Assembly: GCA_934432675.1 (NCBI GenBank)
Contig: CAKRYT010000007.1
Span: 1 to 64,000, forward strand
DNA length: 64,000 nt
Reading direction: 5' to 3'
DNA from: an uncultured Eubacteriales bacterium
GTDB lineage: Bacteria > Bacillota > Clostridia > Oscillospirales > CAG-272
Every line of letters begins with the position of its first letter. The stretch's first letter is position 1. Shown here piece by piece: positions 27,275-35,700 of the stretch. The translations under genes were made by a program, and so were the position numbers. The notes under the pieces were generated by a model. That model was not told the origin of the DNA. It ran no database searches and saw only the letters and a list, made by a program, of their open reading frames with translations.

Positions 27275-28048
27275 TCAGGCTTTCGGAGCATCGTCCGCCC
27301 CCGCGTCGTCTGCGGCGGTATCTGCGGGCGCGGCATCCCGGGCGGCGGCATCTGTGTCTGCTCCGTTCGCCCTCTGCTGTGCCAGGTACTCGGCGACGGC
27401 GCGCTCACGGATGAGTGCCTCTTCTTCCGCCGTGATCTGCCGTTTGCCGCGGTTCTTCACGTCGAGCAGCGTGCGGATGAAGCGCACCAGCTCCCATACG
27501 AAGAAGAGGAGCAGCGGCAGGACGATGATGAGGAGGAACCCGACCGGCTTTTGCAGTGTCGCGAAAAAGCCGCCGAGCCCGCCGATCTTCGCCCCGTCCT
27601 TGCCGCCCTCGGCCCCCTTGTTGCCCCAGCGGCAGAGCACGCGCTCACAGGCGACGGGCGCATCGTTCTGCGCGTTGTTGTCACCCTTGGTGACGTAGCG
27701 GTTCACCTGCCCTTCGCTGTCCCGCAGGACCTCGACGATACGGTGGGTGTTCAGCTCGTACACGCCGTCGCCGTTGAGATCGATCTTGTAGGTGACGACG
27801 TCGCCGACCTGCAACTCTTTTTTCGCATCGTCGTTCAGCTTTCTGGCAAAGAGCAGGTCGCCCTTTTTGAAGGTGGGAACCATCGAGTCGGATTCGACCG
27901 AGAGAAAGACCTTCCCCCCGATGGACGGAATACCGTCGGCACCGGAGTTTGCCGAGATGGCGAGGATGGTCGTCAGCAGCGCAAAGGCGACAAAGCACCA
28001 GAGCAGGACGTTTAAGACGATTCCGCCGATTTTTTTAGCCTTGTTCAT
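27275..28048 (-). CDS. SipW-like type I signal peptidase
   Basis: 257 residues from MNKAKKI, preceded by CAGGAGGAC. The N-terminal helix spans about 10-32, catalytic Ser55 lies in ESDSMVPTF and His102 in YELNTHRIVEV, followed by TKGDNN; this is the S26B arrangement. A C-terminal helix (about 168-190) and an Ala/Asp-rich tail complete it. It should cleave the AWF/AYF-type signal peptides of the secreted proteins in both arms of this locus. It lies downstream of the probable major subunit gene, as SipW genes lie near their substrates. Confidence 0.88.
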   Translation of the reverse strand: MNKAKKIGGIVLNVLLWCFVAFALLTTILAISANSGADGIPSIGGKVFLSVESDSMVPTFKKGDLLFARKLNDDAKKELQVGDVVTYKIDLNGDGVYELNTHRIVEVLRDSEGQVNRYVTKGDNNAQNDAPVACERVLCRWGNKGAEGGKDGAKIGGLGGFFATLQKPVGFLLIIVLPLLLFFVWELVRFIRTLLDVKNRGKRQITAEEEALIRERAVAEYLAQQRANGADTDAAARDAAPADTAADDAGADDAPKA

Positions 28049-28396
28049 GAGATGTCCTCCTGTTTGCCCGGGGGCAAAGATTTCGGTTTGCCGGGTGAGG
28101 GGATGCCGGTCCATGCGTAACGCGCACACGGGCGCGCGAGAAAAAAAGAATAAAAATCAAAAATATACGGTACGTCCCGTAAGAGTTGCCGGGTCTGTCG
28201 AACGCACATACTCACGGGGAGAAGAGCAGCAAAATCGCAATGTAAAAGATTCCCTTTTGTTGTTTGTCCGGCCATGCGATCCGCGCAGCGTGTCGCCTGC
28301 CGCCCGTGAGGGCGGCAGAAGATGCGCCGGGAAACAGGGCACGCAGGGGAGCCCCCCTCGCGTGTCCTGCGGGTCCGATGGTCAGCCCGATTTTTA
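28049..28396 (-). other. 348-base spacer between subunit and peptidase genes
   Basis: No gene is supported here. CTGCCGCCC (28297-28305) pairs with GGGCGGCAG (28310-28318), about 80 bases beyond the subunit stop, without a T-run. It could trim or slow transcription so that the subunit message outnumbers the assembly genes. No clear second promoter was found. Confidence 0.45.
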
Positions 28397-29125
28397 TCAG
28401 ACGAGGTCGAATTTGAGGTCGAGCGAGCCGGTGATGGCAGTCCCGTCCGCAACGTATTTGCTGTTGACGTTGGTGCCGTTACCGTCAATGTAGACGTACG
28501 CGACCACCTCGACAGCCGTTGCGGACGTGATCGTCACGTCGCCGGTGGTGGTGTACGTGGTCGTGGCACTGTCGAAGACGGTGTGCTCGCCGTTGACGGT
28601 GACGTAAGCCTTCACAGCCTCGTCGGCACCGGAAAAGGTAGCGGTGATCTTCACTTTACCGGTGAAATCCTCGGAGTCCTTGGAGAGGGTGAGGTACATC
28701 TTGTAGGTGAGCATATACTGCGCGTCACCCGGGGTCACCTTGGTGACGGCTGCGCTGCCGGAGACGGCGGTATCCATCTTGTCGGAGGTCGTTGTGTACC
28801 AGTTCTTGGCTTCGGTTTCGTGGCCGTTCAGCGTGCCGGCGGTTTCGTAGTATGCCACAGGATAGCACTTCTTGTCCGTGTTGCCGGTCGTCGCATAAAG
28901 GGCGGTGTGCGAGTCGGTGAGTGCCGTGCCGGCGGCGTCCGTCTTGGCACCGGCTGCCTTGTCGGAGTCGTCGCCGATCAGCAGGAATTTCGCATTGGAC
29001 TTTGCGGTGACCTGCATACCGGTCGCGGTGACGGATGTGTTCATGGAGAACCATGCGAAGGTGGAGGTGCCGAGCAGTGCGGCGGAGACTAACAGAAGTC
29101 CCAGGGTGAGGATGAGTCTTTTCAT
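28397..29125 (-). CDS. SipW-dependent TasA/camelysin-like major subunit
   Basis: 242 residues from MKRLILTL, preceded by AAGGAG. The signal region ends in GTSTFAWFS, the mark of SipW-processed proteins; cleavage is expected near there. The mature protein is rich in Thr, Ala, Lys and Tyr and in beta-strand patterns, with 'SVTATGMQV' at its start, a motif shared with the protein at 41724. It is probably the main secreted fibre or matrix subunit. It is third in the riboswitch-controlled operon and is flanked by stem-loops on both sides, which fits high expression. Confidence 0.75.
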   Translation of the reverse strand: MKRLILTLGLLLVSAALLGTSTFAWFSMNTSVTATGMQVTAKSNAKFLLIGDDSDKAAGAKTDAAGTALTDSHTALYATTGNTDKKCYPVAYYETAGTLNGHETEAKNWYTTTSDKMDTAVSGSAAVTKVTPGDAQYMLTYKMYLTLSKDSEDFTGKVKITATFSGADEAVKAYVTVNGEHTVFDSATTTYTTTGDVTITSATAVEVVAYVYIDGNGTNVNSKYVADGTAITGSLDLKFDLV

Positions 29126-29162
29126 TGTTTTTTGCTCCTTATGAAAATTAGGCTGTATTTTT

Positions 29163-29181
29163 AACAGGCTCCTTGCCTGTT
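29163..29181 (-). promoter_or_regulatory. stem-loop just upstream of the subunit gene
   Basis: AACAGGC (29163-29169) and GCCTGTT (29175-29181) pair around a 5-base loop in the 67-base gap before the subunit gene. There is no T-run. It may protect the 5' end of a processed subunit message. Confidence 0.5.
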
Positions 29182-29192
29182 GGGTAAACCTT

Positions 29193-29900
29193 TCAGTCGC
29201 TGTCGGAGATGATGGAAAACGCCATGTCCACCTTGATTTCCCCGCCGATGACGCTGTCCACGCAGTCGGGGTCGTCACCCTCCAACCAGATGACCACCGT
29301 AAAGCGGACGGCATCCTCGGGAGAAAAACCGCGGATGGTCGCCTCGGTCACGGTCTCGGGGGTGAGGAACTCCGCCGTACCGGGCTCCGGTCCGCTGCCG
29401 TCCGTGGCGGTGCGTGCGTAGGTGACGGGCTCGCCGTCCACGTAAAGACGGATGCGGATCGCTTTTTCGATCCCCTGCGTCATGTTCGAGAGGTAGAGCC
29501 GGTAGGAGATGTCCACCGTCGCGGAGCCCGCGTTCTTGCACCAGAAGGTGTAGGCGAGGTAGTTCTCGCCGCTGTGCTGACCGTTGATCCGGTCGAGGTC
29601 GGCAGGGAGCGTGTCACCGCTGATATTGGTGATGTTTTCCGCCGGGCCCGCATGCAGGCGGGAACTCGGACGGCGGAAGTCCGGCGTCTCGCAGAGGGAG
29701 AGCGAATACTTCGAGAAGTCGTACTTGCTCACCGTCACGGTGAAACTGCCGTATTTGTTGTAAAAAGAGGTCGCAATATAGAGGAGCACCAGCAGGAGTG
29801 CCAGCACCGCGAGCAGGATGGGGATGACCTTCACCATCACACGGTAACGCTTGACCTCTGTCGCCGTGCGGCGCAGGCCGCGCCCTTTACGGTCAGCCAA
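29193..29900 (-). CDS. membrane-anchored TasA/camelysin-like protein
   Basis: 235 residues from a TTG start behind GGAGGCGGAG; the start overlaps the end of the previous gene by 8 bases. A basic N-terminus is followed by one helix (about 24-45) and an external beta-rich domain ending in GGEIKVDMAFSIISD. It lacks the AWF signal mark of the other subunits, so it may stay anchored as a base or minor component, as TapA-like proteins do. The family resemblance is by pattern only. Confidence 0.6.
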   Translation of the reverse strand: MADRKGRGLRRTATEVKRYRVMVKVIPILLAVLALLLVLLYIATSFYNKYGSFTVTVSKYDFSKYSLSLCETPDFRRPSSRLHAGPAENITNISGDTLPADLDRINGQHSGENYLAYTFWCKNAGSATVDISYRLYLSNMTQGIEKAIRIRLYVDGEPVTYARTATDGSGPEPGTAEFLTPETVTEATIRGFSPEDAVRFTVVIWLEGDDPDCVDSVIGGEIKVDMAFSIISDSD

Positions 29901-30681
29901 TGTCTCCGCCTCCTGTCTCCGGGTTGCCCGGGGTCACCCGGAGCGGACCCCTACCGCTTTGCCGGCACCATGCGTCGGACGGCAGATACCCGTAGCACTC
30001 CATGCTGTTGAGGGCGCGGCGTTGCCCCTCCGAAGTGACGCCCTCGGCGATGACCGCCTGCCCCATGCCGGTGAGGTAGGTCACAAGTCCGGCGAGCGCG
30101 CCGTTATGTACACGATCGCCGGCGAGGGCGGTCGCCTCCGGCGCAAGAAACGCGTAATCGACCGGCAGGTGCATCAGCGGTGCGAGAGGAACGTCGTCCG
30201 CCCCGCAACCGCGCACGGCGAGGGCGATTTCCGCCCGTTTCAGGCGGATGAGCACCCCGCGGGCCCCTGCCCCGTATGCGGTGAGCATCCGGGCGTCAAA
30301 GCACAGGCAGAGCGTCTTCCGGTCGGCTCCCGGCACCCCGGAGAGGGCGGCGGACAGCCACTTCTCCGGCTCCTTTTCCGAGAGGAGGGAGAGCGGCGCG
30401 GGAATGACGACCGGGGCAAGACGCTCCTCTGCGTCTGCCCCGCCGGGGGCGGCGAGGCACTTGCCGATCAGGCGCGCCGTGAGGGCGAGCCCGACGGGGT
30501 CGGCGTCGGTCACCGGCAGATACTCCGCCGGGGTCAGCGTCCCGAGGGCGAGGCTGTTGACGACGGCGCGCACCACACAGCCGCGCGGCTCATCCGTGTC
30601 GCAGCGGCGGATCGCCGCCACCTCCGGAACGATCGGCGGCACCCCGGCAGCCAGCACGCGGGCAATCTCGTCTTCGTACAT
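29893..30681 (-). CDS. degenerate EAL-domain protein, first gene after the c-di-GMP riboswitch
   Basis: 262 residues from an ATG behind GGGGAGGTG. The fold signature of an EAL domain is visible: an early LGTLTPAEYLPV, HLPVDYAFLAPE, then VIAEGVTSEGQRRAL and a final GYLPSDAW. The catalytic EAL, N, DD and K motifs are missing, so it should not cleave c-di-GMP. There is no membrane segment. Inactive EAL proteins often act as c-di-GMP receptors or regulators; as first gene of the operon it may report c-di-GMP to the machinery. That role is inference. Confidence 0.65.
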   Translation of the reverse strand: MYEDEIARVLAAGVPPIVPEVAAIRRCDTDEPRGCVVRAVVNSLALGTLTPAEYLPVTDADPVGLALTARLIGKCLAAPGGADAEERLAPVVIPAPLSLLSEKEPEKWLSAALSGVPGADRKTLCLCFDARMLTAYGAGARGVLIRLKRAEIALAVRGCGADDVPLAPLMHLPVDYAFLAPEATALAGDRVHNGALAGLVTYLTGMGQAVIAEGVTSEGQRRALNSMECYGYLPSDAWCRQSGRGPLRVTPGNPETGGGDIG

Positions 30682-30701
30682 ATCCGGAACACCTCCCCGT
30701 C

Positions 30702-30744
30702 AAAAAAAGCCAGTCGCAAAAAGAAAATTTCTTTTGCAACTGGC
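30702..30744 (-). terminator. riboswitch-controlled terminator, leftward arm
   Basis: On the minus strand GCCAGTTGCAAAAG pairs with the complementary CTTTTTGCGACTGGC, and a run of Ts follows (plus-strand As at 30702-30708). The 5' arm of the hairpin is the 3' end of the c-di-GMP aptamer, so ligand binding should prevent termination. Confidence 0.85.
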
Positions 30745-30806
30745 TGACTTAACAAATCGGTTGAAGTCCCTTTAGTTTTGCGTCACCGTCTTTCGACGGC
30801 TTTGCC
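30735..30806 (-). promoter_or_regulatory. c-di-GMP-I (GEMM-I) riboswitch, leftward
   Basis: On the minus strand the conserved core appears in order: GGGCAAAG, a hairpin CCGTC-GAAA-GACGG with a GNRA loop, TGACGCAAAACTAAAGGGACTT, then AAGTCAGCCAGTTGC. This is the class-I c-di-GMP aptamer. Its last strand is shared with a terminator, so I infer an ON switch: c-di-GMP permits read-through into the degenerate EAL gene and the whole leftward operon. Confidence 0.92.
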
Positions 30807-30843
30807 CTATAATTCAATTATCGCCCCGGCGCATTACGCGTAC

Positions 30844-30872
30844 AGTCTAGCAGATGCCGGCGGCTTTGTCAA
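30844..30872 (-). promoter_or_regulatory. promoter of the leftward riboswitch operon
   Basis: On the minus strand, TTGACA (30872-30867), a 17-base spacer and TAGACT (30849-30844). It lies about 40 bases before the aptamer. Confidence 0.7.
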
Positions 30873-30935
30873 GCCTTGCGAAAAAAATTTACTTTTTCCG
30901 CCCGGGGCCGGGGATTGGTCACCCGGGCGGCGCGG

Positions 30936-32270
30936 TCAGACGCCGGTGCCCGCGGTGCGGTCGGCCTCCGCGGTCAGACGCCGCTTGTCGATATACATTT
31001 CCTTTTCCGCCGCCATCTGCAAATCGCCGATGCGCCCGGCGGGATGATCGTCTCCGAACGCGCACCCGATGGCAATGCGGGTGAGTGCCCGATTTTCGTT
31101 TTTGACGTTGTGGAGCGCGACGACGAGGCATGCCAGTTCCTTTTCGTCGATGTCGGGAAACAGCCCGATGAACTCGTCGCCGCCGATGCGGTAGATATGG
31201 GTCCTGCCGCAGACGTCGCAGAGTGCCTGCGCCACGGAGATGATGAGGCGGTCGCCCGCGTCATGCCCCTCGGCGTCGTTGCAATGTTTCAGTCCGTTGA
31301 CGTCGAAATACAGGATGCCGACGGTGCGCGGGGCGGGCGACGCATTTTCGAGTTTCTCGACATCGTGTGCATAAGCGGTGCGGTTGCGGCACCCAGTCAG
31401 ACTGTCGTGATAGGCCCGGTAGCGGTAGTCTTCCGCCTGGCGGAGCATGACGCTCTCGTGCCCGATGATGCGCGCTTTATAGGCGGTACCGCAGAGAAGG
31501 ATTATGCCGAAATACGCGCACAGGAAATGGCGCAGGACGGCGGGCGGCACGAACGGCATCGCCACAGCAAGGACGAAACACACCCCGGCGAAAACGACGA
31601 TGTGATACCGCTTCGCCTCCGCCACGACGTATCTGGCAAAATAGAAGTGCGCCGCCAGCAGAGCAACGGCAAGAGACGCATACACGACCCCGCCGATGAT
31701 CCTCGCCGCACGCGCCGACTCCGGCACGGCAAAGACAAGGACCGCCTGCAAAAGAAAATGCGCAAAGGTAACGCCGAAGAAACCCGCATGAACACGCTTC
31801 CCGACGGACGTCGTCGCCCGGGTCATCGACGAGAACAGCGCCATCGCAATGAGCGGGAGCATCAGCCGCGCGAGGATCTTCTCCGCACCGGCACTGACCC
31901 CGAACCACTCAAAGAGCCCGAATGCCGAGAGGCACCAGACCAGTATCAGGGCGGCGGTGACCGCCTCCGCCGGCGTGAGGAGCGGCTTGATTCTCGTTTG
32001 CCGGTGTCGGTTATGCAGGCGCACGCAGGCGTAAAAGAACGAGAACACCATCACCGAGAAAGAGATGGCGGCGACTGCCGCCGCGCCGAGCGATGCCCAT
32101 GCGCCGGTCGTGTGCGTATCCGTCATGGCGACGGGATCGGATATACTCCTGCTCCTCTCCCGCAGCGAATACAGCAGCGTGAACAGCATGGCAGCGAGCA
32201 CCGTAAAAAAGGTGATGAGAGCATCGGCGCGGCGCTTTTTCCGTCTTTGTTTACCATCAGATGTCATCAT
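30936..32270 (-). CDS. membrane diguanylate cyclase (GGDEF)
   Basis: 444 residues from the first of two adjacent ATGs. About eight membrane helices (roughly 15-265) form a sensor region. The C-terminal domain (about 290-435) has the DSLTGCRNR start and an intact RIGGDEFIG at about 361-369. It should make c-di-GMP from two GTP. No RxxD inhibitory site lies upstream of GGDEF, so product feedback at that site is unlikely. The gene sits between the two c-di-GMP riboswitches, has its own consensus promoter, and would supply the signal for both arms. Confidence 0.9.
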   Translation of the reverse strand: MMTSDGKQRRKKRRADALITFFTVLAAMLFTLLYSLRERSRSISDPVAMTDTHTTGAWASLGAAAVAAISFSVMVFSFFYACVRLHNRHRQTRIKPLLTPAEAVTAALILVWCLSAFGLFEWFGVSAGAEKILARLMLPLIAMALFSSMTRATTSVGKRVHAGFFGVTFAHFLLQAVLVFAVPESARAARIIGGVVYASLAVALLAAHFYFARYVVAEAKRYHIVVFAGVCFVLAVAMPFVPPAVLRHFLCAYFGIILLCGTAYKARIIGHESVMLRQAEDYRYRAYHDSLTGCRNRTAYAHDVEKLENASPAPRTVGILYFDVNGLKHCNDAEGHDAGDRLIISVAQALCDVCGRTHIYRIGGDEFIGLFPDIDEKELACLVVALHNVKNENRALTRIAIGCAFGDDHPAGRIGDLQMAAEKEMYIDKRRLTAEADRTAGTGV

Positions 32271-32286
32271 CACAAACCGCCTTTCC

Positions 32287-32347
32287 GTCCCTTGACGCGC
32301 GTGACGCACAGATTGCCGCAGCTGCGCGGAGATAGCGGTCACGGGAC
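32287..32347 (-). promoter_or_regulatory. structured 5' leader of the diguanylate cyclase gene
   Basis: GTCCCTTGAC (32287-32296) can pair with GTCACGGGAC (32338-32347), with one internal mismatch, enclosing a GC-rich hairpin. It occupies most of the roughly 95-base leader. It is not a riboswitch class that I recognise and it has no terminator. Confidence 0.45.
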
Positions 32348-32372
32348 AGTCGTTTCAAACATTTGGTATTAT

Positions 32373-32401
32373 ATTATAACAAGCTGCTCTGACAGTGTCA
32401 A
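32373..32401 (-). promoter_or_regulatory. consensus promoter of the diguanylate cyclase gene
   Basis: On the minus strand TTGACA (32401-32396) and TATAAT (32378-32373) are both perfect, with a 17-base spacer. This predicts strong, constitutive transcription. Confidence 0.85.
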
Positions 32402-32612
32402 TTGCAAAAAAAGTAAACATTTTACAGCACTTTTGCAGGATTGTATATAATTCTGTACTCCGGCGCAGGCGGTATAAAGAGGTGTGCTTTGGCAGTCTCT
32501 ACCTATTGTTATATAGGCGGATTATACGGGAATGTTATGCGGGCGATGCCCCGCACAGAGCTTTGCCGGCGCAAAATTTACGCCCAGGACATATTTTCCC
32601 CGTCGGAGCACC

Positions 32613-32641
32613 TTGACAAAGCGGGCAGGACGTGTTATAAA
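32613..32641 (+). promoter_or_regulatory. promoter of the rightward riboswitch operon
   Basis: TTGACA (32613-32618), a 17-base spacer and TATAAA (32636-32641). Transcription would begin near 32648, right before the aptamer. The 32402-32612 stretch upstream holds no gene that I can support. Confidence 0.8.
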
Positions 32642-32654
32642 TGTTTCAGAATAA

Positions 32655-32727
32655 AAGGCAAAGCGGTCGTGAGGTCGTGACGCAAAGCTAAAGGGACTTT
32701 CGTTTTCCGTAAGTCAGCCAGTTGCAA
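32655..32727 (+). promoter_or_regulatory. c-di-GMP-I (GEMM-I) riboswitch, rightward
   Basis: GGCAAAG, a hairpin with a GTGA loop, TGACGCAAAGCTAAAGGGACTT and AAGTCAGCCAGTTGC follow in the class-I order. It is nearly identical in its core to the leftward copy at 30735-30806. The aptamer's last strand is the left arm of the terminator that follows, so an ON switch is again expected. Confidence 0.93.
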
Positions 32728-32754
32728 TTTCGGTTGCAACCGGCTTTTTGTTTT
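32716..32754 (+). terminator. riboswitch-controlled terminator, rightward arm
   Basis: AGCCAGTTGCAA (32716-32727) pairs with TTGCAACCGGCT (32734-32745), with one mismatch, around TTTCGG; the T-run is TTTTTGTTTT. It overlaps the aptamer's 3' strand and lies 35 bases before the surface-protein gene. Confidence 0.88.
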
Positions 32755-32788
32755 ATCGGAGCCATGCGGAGAAAGGGGGAATACGGTG

Positions 32789-35700
32789 ATGACGGGAACC
32801 GGCGGACACATCGGAAGACGTCGCGCGGGCGGGCAGAAAAAACGCCCGGGCCGGGCGTCGATCGTCGCCATCGTCCTGGCGTCTCTCCTCATCGCCTCTT
32901 CCCTGACCGCCGCCGCCGTCGTACTGTTCCGCTCTCTTTTGCGCGGGCGCGCCGATGCGGGCGTTGCCGCCCCCGGGGATAACTTAACCATGACGGTGAC
33001 GGAACTCGTCGGCGGGCAGGCGGTCACCGCCGACACCGCTTCGTTCACGCTCCGTGCCCCCGGCGACAGAGCCGCGTTCTCCGTCACCCTGCAAAACGAC
33101 ACCGCATCGCACCTCACCCACCGGCATACCGTCTCGGTCCGGTCGGTGACGGGCGCGTCCGGCACGCTCTCCGATGAGATCGCTGCCGCCGTGAAAAGCG
33201 CGATTCTCGTCTATCGCGACGGTGTGTTCGTCGATACGCTCGCGCACCTTACCGAGCGCGGCGAGGGGCAGATCGATGCCACGGCGTTCGTCCCCGGCGG
33301 CGGCACGGACACGCACACGCTCTCCTTTGTCCTGCACAACGACGCCGATTCGTTCTCCGGCATCTCTCTGCGCCTCGGCATCACCGATTACGCCGAAAAC
33401 GCCGATACCCGCACCTACCTTTTCGTTTCCGACGGCGACGAATTCAAGCGGGCCGTCGCCGACATCGGCTCGGGGCTGCTTTCCGGCAGTGACGGCGCAC
33501 GCCTGACCCCGACGGTGGTGCTCGCGGGGGACGTGACCCTCGCGGAGGACGCGACCATCACGGGTGACTGCATCATTGACCTGCGCGGCAGAACGCTCGA
33601 CCCCGGCGGCCATACGCTGACCGTCGCCGCCGGAGAGACGGTCATCACCTCCTCGACCCCCTTTACGTCCGGCGTCCCGGCACTGAACGGTGCCGTCCGG
33701 CTCGCGGGGGCGACCGCCGCACTCGACATCCGCGAAATAACGGCGGCGGACGGCACGGGGGTCTCCGCGGCGTATGCCGCCATCGCCCGGGCAGACGCCT
33801 GCGACGGGGCACGCGCCGCCGCGCTCCTCGCGGCGCGCTTTTCGGACCTCCTCGGCGAGGGGCTCGCTACGGGCAGTACGGCACAGCCCTTCGGTTCCCT
33901 CTCCTATTATCTCCCGACGGTGACGGTTGCCGCGACGGGCTGTTCCTTCGCGGACGGCGTGCTGACGGCACCGGGCGGGCTCACGGCGACACAGCCGGCA
34001 AGCCTCACGGTCGGCGACACCCTCCTCTCCTTCCGCGTTTTCGGTGCGGACGGGGCCTCCGAGCTCGCCGCGCTCCGCGCCGGGGCACTCGCGCACTTGG
34101 AGGCACTCTCCGGGCTCGCCGGGAGCATCACGAGCGATCTGTTCCTCCCCACACGCGTCGCGTCGCTCGGGGTGACGATCAGCTGGTCGTCCGGCACGCC
34201 GGACGCCATGTCCGACGACGGCACCATCCGCGATACGGTCACGGACGGCGAGGCGGTGACGCTCTACGCCCGCGTACGCATCAACGAAACGGTCTATACG
34301 CTCACCTATTCGTTCATGGTCTCCGGCATTGACAATGCCCTGCGTTTCAGCAACCTCCTCGCCGCGATCAGCCCCCTGACGCTCAAAGACGTCTGGATGG
34401 GGGACACCGACCCCGCGAGCGACGATTTCGTGAAGTCGCATCAGTTTCTGCCGAACACCGTCTCCGGCAGTGCCTACCAATACGAAAACGCCTACGTTTC
34501 CCCCGACACCCGGCTGACCTCCACCCGCTTCACCTGGGAGGGGTACCAGGACATCGGGCTCTCGGGCCTGACGTATTCGCAGGACGCGACCTATAACTAT
34601 GTGTCCGTTTACACCGGGACGGACGGAGCGCAGGCGGTGCTCCTCAACACGCCGGTGTTCAGCACCTTCGCGCAGATCAACGTGGCGGCGACCTTTGCGG
34701 GCGACGACAAGGTCTACGAGGGCGTCGTCAATATCATTATCGAGACCGGTAACTACGAGCAGCTGCTTGACGGCGTGTTTGATTTCGTCAATGAGAAGAT
34801 CGCCGAAATCGATATTTACAAAAACCTGATCCGCAGCCGTATGGAAAACGGCATGGCGCGCCAGAGCGGCGACTTCTCCCTGACGTCGGTGTACAGCATC
34901 TCCGCCGCCAGCATCAGCGCGGGAAAATACTCCATCTCCTTCGATACCTCGGCGAGCGGCGGGCTTTTCACCGCCACCGCCGTACCGCTGAAACTCTCCT
35001 TTGGGGGCAGGGAGTGCCAGGCATACACCGTCCTCGACGACAACGAGGGGTACGACAACGCGGTGATCGGCAGCGGCACCTACGTGAAGGTCACGACGGA
35101 CAGCGGCTACTACTACGTCAGTGCCGCGGAGGCGGGCGTCACGCCCGACCCGGAGCGCGAGGAGGTCATGGACGGGACGGGCAAGTACCTGCTCCCCGTG
35201 ACCGGCAGATACGACTTCGCCGTCGATATGAGCAAAGCCGCCTCGGTCGAGACGGCGGGTGCCATCGAGGTGACGGTGCGCTACACCTACAAGCCGCTCG
35301 TCAAATCCACAAGGACGCTGTACGTGACCGTCCCTGCCGTCATCCTGCCGGACAGTGCCGGTTTTTCGGATTACAGCGTGTTCAGCTCCATCCAGTACCA
35401 GATGTTCCGCTACCTCCCGGCGGCGGAGCGCGTGAATGCCTCCGAGGCGTTCGAGGTCAGCGGCACGACCGTCGTCAACCACACGATGCCGTATATCCTG
35501 CGCCGCGACGTAGAGCGTTGCAACGGCGAAGCCGGCAACTGGTTCGACGGCGAATACCGGGGGGAACGCCTGACGATTGCCTACGGCGACAAGCTGGATT
35601 CCCTGCGCTTCTACGTCGGGCCCTCGACCGCCTCCTCTGCCGCGGCAGAGACGAGGATCTACGATTTCCTGCGCCTCCTCGGCTGGGCGACGGGAAACAC

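Noticed and set aside
28049..28488. Minus-strand frame through the spacer after the subunit gene
   Set aside because: It lacks a ribosome binding site, crosses the hairpin at 28297 and shows no family; treated as non-coding.
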